Both the position numbers and the translations under genes were made by a program. From the NCBI GenBank assembly GCA_011605715.1, contig JAAOZO010000063.1, positions 1 through 15,009 of the forward strand: 15,009 nt of DNA, read 5' to 3'. Positions 14,247-15,009 of this stretch are shown here, in pieces (the stretch's first letter is position 1; every line of letters starts with the position of its first letter). The notes beneath the pieces are model-generated. The model was not told where the DNA came from, ran no database searches, and saw nothing but the letters and a program-made list of their open reading frames with translations. This stretch comes from Nitrososphaerota archaeon (GTDB lineage Archaea; Thermoproteota; EX4484-205; JAAOZO01).

Positions 14247-14565
14247 AGTATCACAGAATTCCTATCTAGAAAAACTCAAGATCTATGATTTATTTTCTAT
14301 AAGAGCTCAAGCGAACTTAATCTACGTCACTTTTCCAGCTTCAAAGTAGAAAAAGGGATTTAAAATGAGCATAAAAAATTTTATTTATTGTTAGATAAGC
14401 TTTACAAATCAAGTAAGCTAAAAAACTCCAGAAGTTAATCCACGTAACTCAGAATCTATCTTTCCTCGAAATTCTCAACTTAAATCTCGTATTTAACATT
14501 TTAGTTGTCTAAAGAAAACTCTAAGTTAACGGGCGCGTTTTTTATCAAAAAGTAACATTTTTATT
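14247..14565. other. 319-base gene-free spacer
   Basis: There is no convincing coding frame; the ATGs at 14285 and 14364 open frames of only a few codons. A 7-bp inverted repeat (TAGAAAA 14267-14273 with TTTTCTA 14293-14299) may be part of a 3' end for the transporter operon. A TATA-like GATTTAAAAT around 14357-14366 has no gene behind it. A short G+C-rich patch (about 14530-14537) just before the last promoter stands out from the A+T-rich surroundings. Confidence 0.55.
14538..14545 (+). promoter_or_regulatory. TATA-like box of the ATP-grasp gene
   Basis: TTTTTTAT lies about 25 bases before GTG 14566, giving a leaderless mRNA with that start. It is T-rich and could equally be a terminator of an upstream transcript. 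Confidence 0.35.
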
Positions 14566-15009
14566 GTGCCTTTTACGCTATCTTTCTCGAGGAAGTTGTC
14601 TTTTTGTATTCTGACTCACAAACCAAGAAGCCATTTTGTTATAAACGTTTCAAACTCGTTTAGGAAAAAAGGCTATACAGTAAGTGTTGTAGACTTTAAA
14701 AATGTTGCAGTAAAAATAGAAAAAGGTAACGTGAGTGTTTTTGATAAGAAAAGCAAAGAAGATCTTCTCAAGTTTGACGCTATACTTGCAAGACCTCTAG
14801 GAACCATAGATTTAATGCAGTTTGCTTTTTCAATAAATGTTCTTGTTACTTTAAAAGAAAATGGATTACCTGTCATCAATGATCCAATTTCTTATGTTTA
14901 TGGCTCAAATAAGTTAACAGAGTACCTTTTATTAACTCGGATGAAACTAAACGTTCCAATTACTCTTTCAGCAATTAATGAAACCAATCCGTTCGAGTAC
15001 ATTAATCAA
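14566..15009 (+). CDS. RimK-like ATP-grasp ligase, N-terminal part (runs off the window)
   Basis: The frame is open from 14530 to the end of the window without a stop, so only the first 148 or so residues are present. The N-terminal pre-ATP-grasp fold reads FCILTHKPRSHFVINVS and later GYTVSVVDF. The signature ILARPLGTIDLM (about 73-84), a leucine-rich helix, GLPVIND (about 100-106) and the lysine of SNKLTEYLLL (Lys116, ATP-binding position) followed by NVPIT follow the order of RimK/LysX/MptN-type ligases, which add glutamate or other amino acids to a carboxylate using ATP. The substrate cannot be told from this half. I place the start at GTG 14566 (leaderless after a TATA-like box); TTG 14596, with GAGG only 3 bases upstream, is an alternative that begins closer to the conserved strand. 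Confidence 0.82.
   Translation, partial: MPFTLSFSRKLSFCILTHKPRSHFVINVSNSFRKKGYTVSVVDFKNVAVKIEKGNVSVFDKKSKEDLLKFDAILARPLGTIDLMQFAFSINVLVTLKENGLPVINDPISYVYGSNKLTEYLLLTRMKLNVPITLSAINETNPFEYINQ

Noticed and set aside
83..14530. Recurring word TAAGTTAA in several spacers (about 85, 5203 on the minus strand, 5633, 14522)
   Set aside because: It also occurs in coding sequence near 14911 and is simple A+T-rich sequence; no constant distance to promoters was seen.
14673..14879. Minus-strand open frame near the right end
   Set aside because: It is antisense to the ATP-grasp gene, whose family motifs are clear on the plus strand.
1..15009. CRISPR arrays, transposases, toxin-antitoxin or phage genes
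   Set aside because: No regularly spaced repeats and no proteins with such motifs were seen anywhere in the window.

Overview
The window looks archaeal and most likely comes from a thermophilic member of the Thermoproteota, although no genus can be named. It is A+T-rich. Genes are preceded by TATA-type promoters (TTTAAA or TTTATA cores after purine-rich stretches), and several start codons lie about 25 bases downstream of such boxes, as expected for leaderless mRNAs. Internal operon genes instead carry the archaeal ribosome-binding core GGTGA. The tRNA-Cys gene does not encode CCA and has an oversized D-loop. The window also carries the archaeal trio HMG-CoA synthase, thiolase and DUF35 zinc-ribbon/OB protein.

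Layout. Positions 1-781 hold two small plus-strand genes: a PH/GRAM-like protein and a 68-residue single-span membrane protein. Positions 996-3600 are a tight operon for the first steps of the mevalonate pathway: HMG-CoA synthase, acetoacetyl-CoA thiolase and the DUF35 scaffold. In both downstream genes the ribosome-binding site sits on the stop codon of the gene before. Positions 3614-4494 on the minus strand hold a winged-helix regulator translationally coupled to a six-span membrane protein. The tRNA-Cys gene (4551-4639, minus) follows, and a small helix-turn-helix regulator with four cysteines (4748-5095, plus) is transcribed divergently from it.

Positions 5096-5758 have no gene but are rich in structure. 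A 15-bp perfect inverted repeat (5198-5212 and 5631-5645) brackets a block with a 60-base hairpin of 25 base pairs, a second hairpin, an imperfect direct repeat and three TATA-plus-palindrome modules. The last module is the promoter of the next gene.

Positions 5759-14246 form an export or uptake cluster: an OPT-like multi-span transporter (668 aa), a 1503-aa surface protein that fuses a degenerate M28-peptidase-like ectodomain to an FtsX/MacB-type permease, and a second OPT-like transporter (639 aa) overlapping the previous gene by 4 bases. No ABC ATPase is present. This is the best candidate for an uncharacterised system: two OPT-like channels built around a peptidase-like or substrate-binding permease, plausibly for peptides or a chelated metal. 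That role is inference.

Positions 14247-14565 are a gene-poor spacer. The window ends inside a RimK-like ATP-grasp ligase gene (from about 14566).
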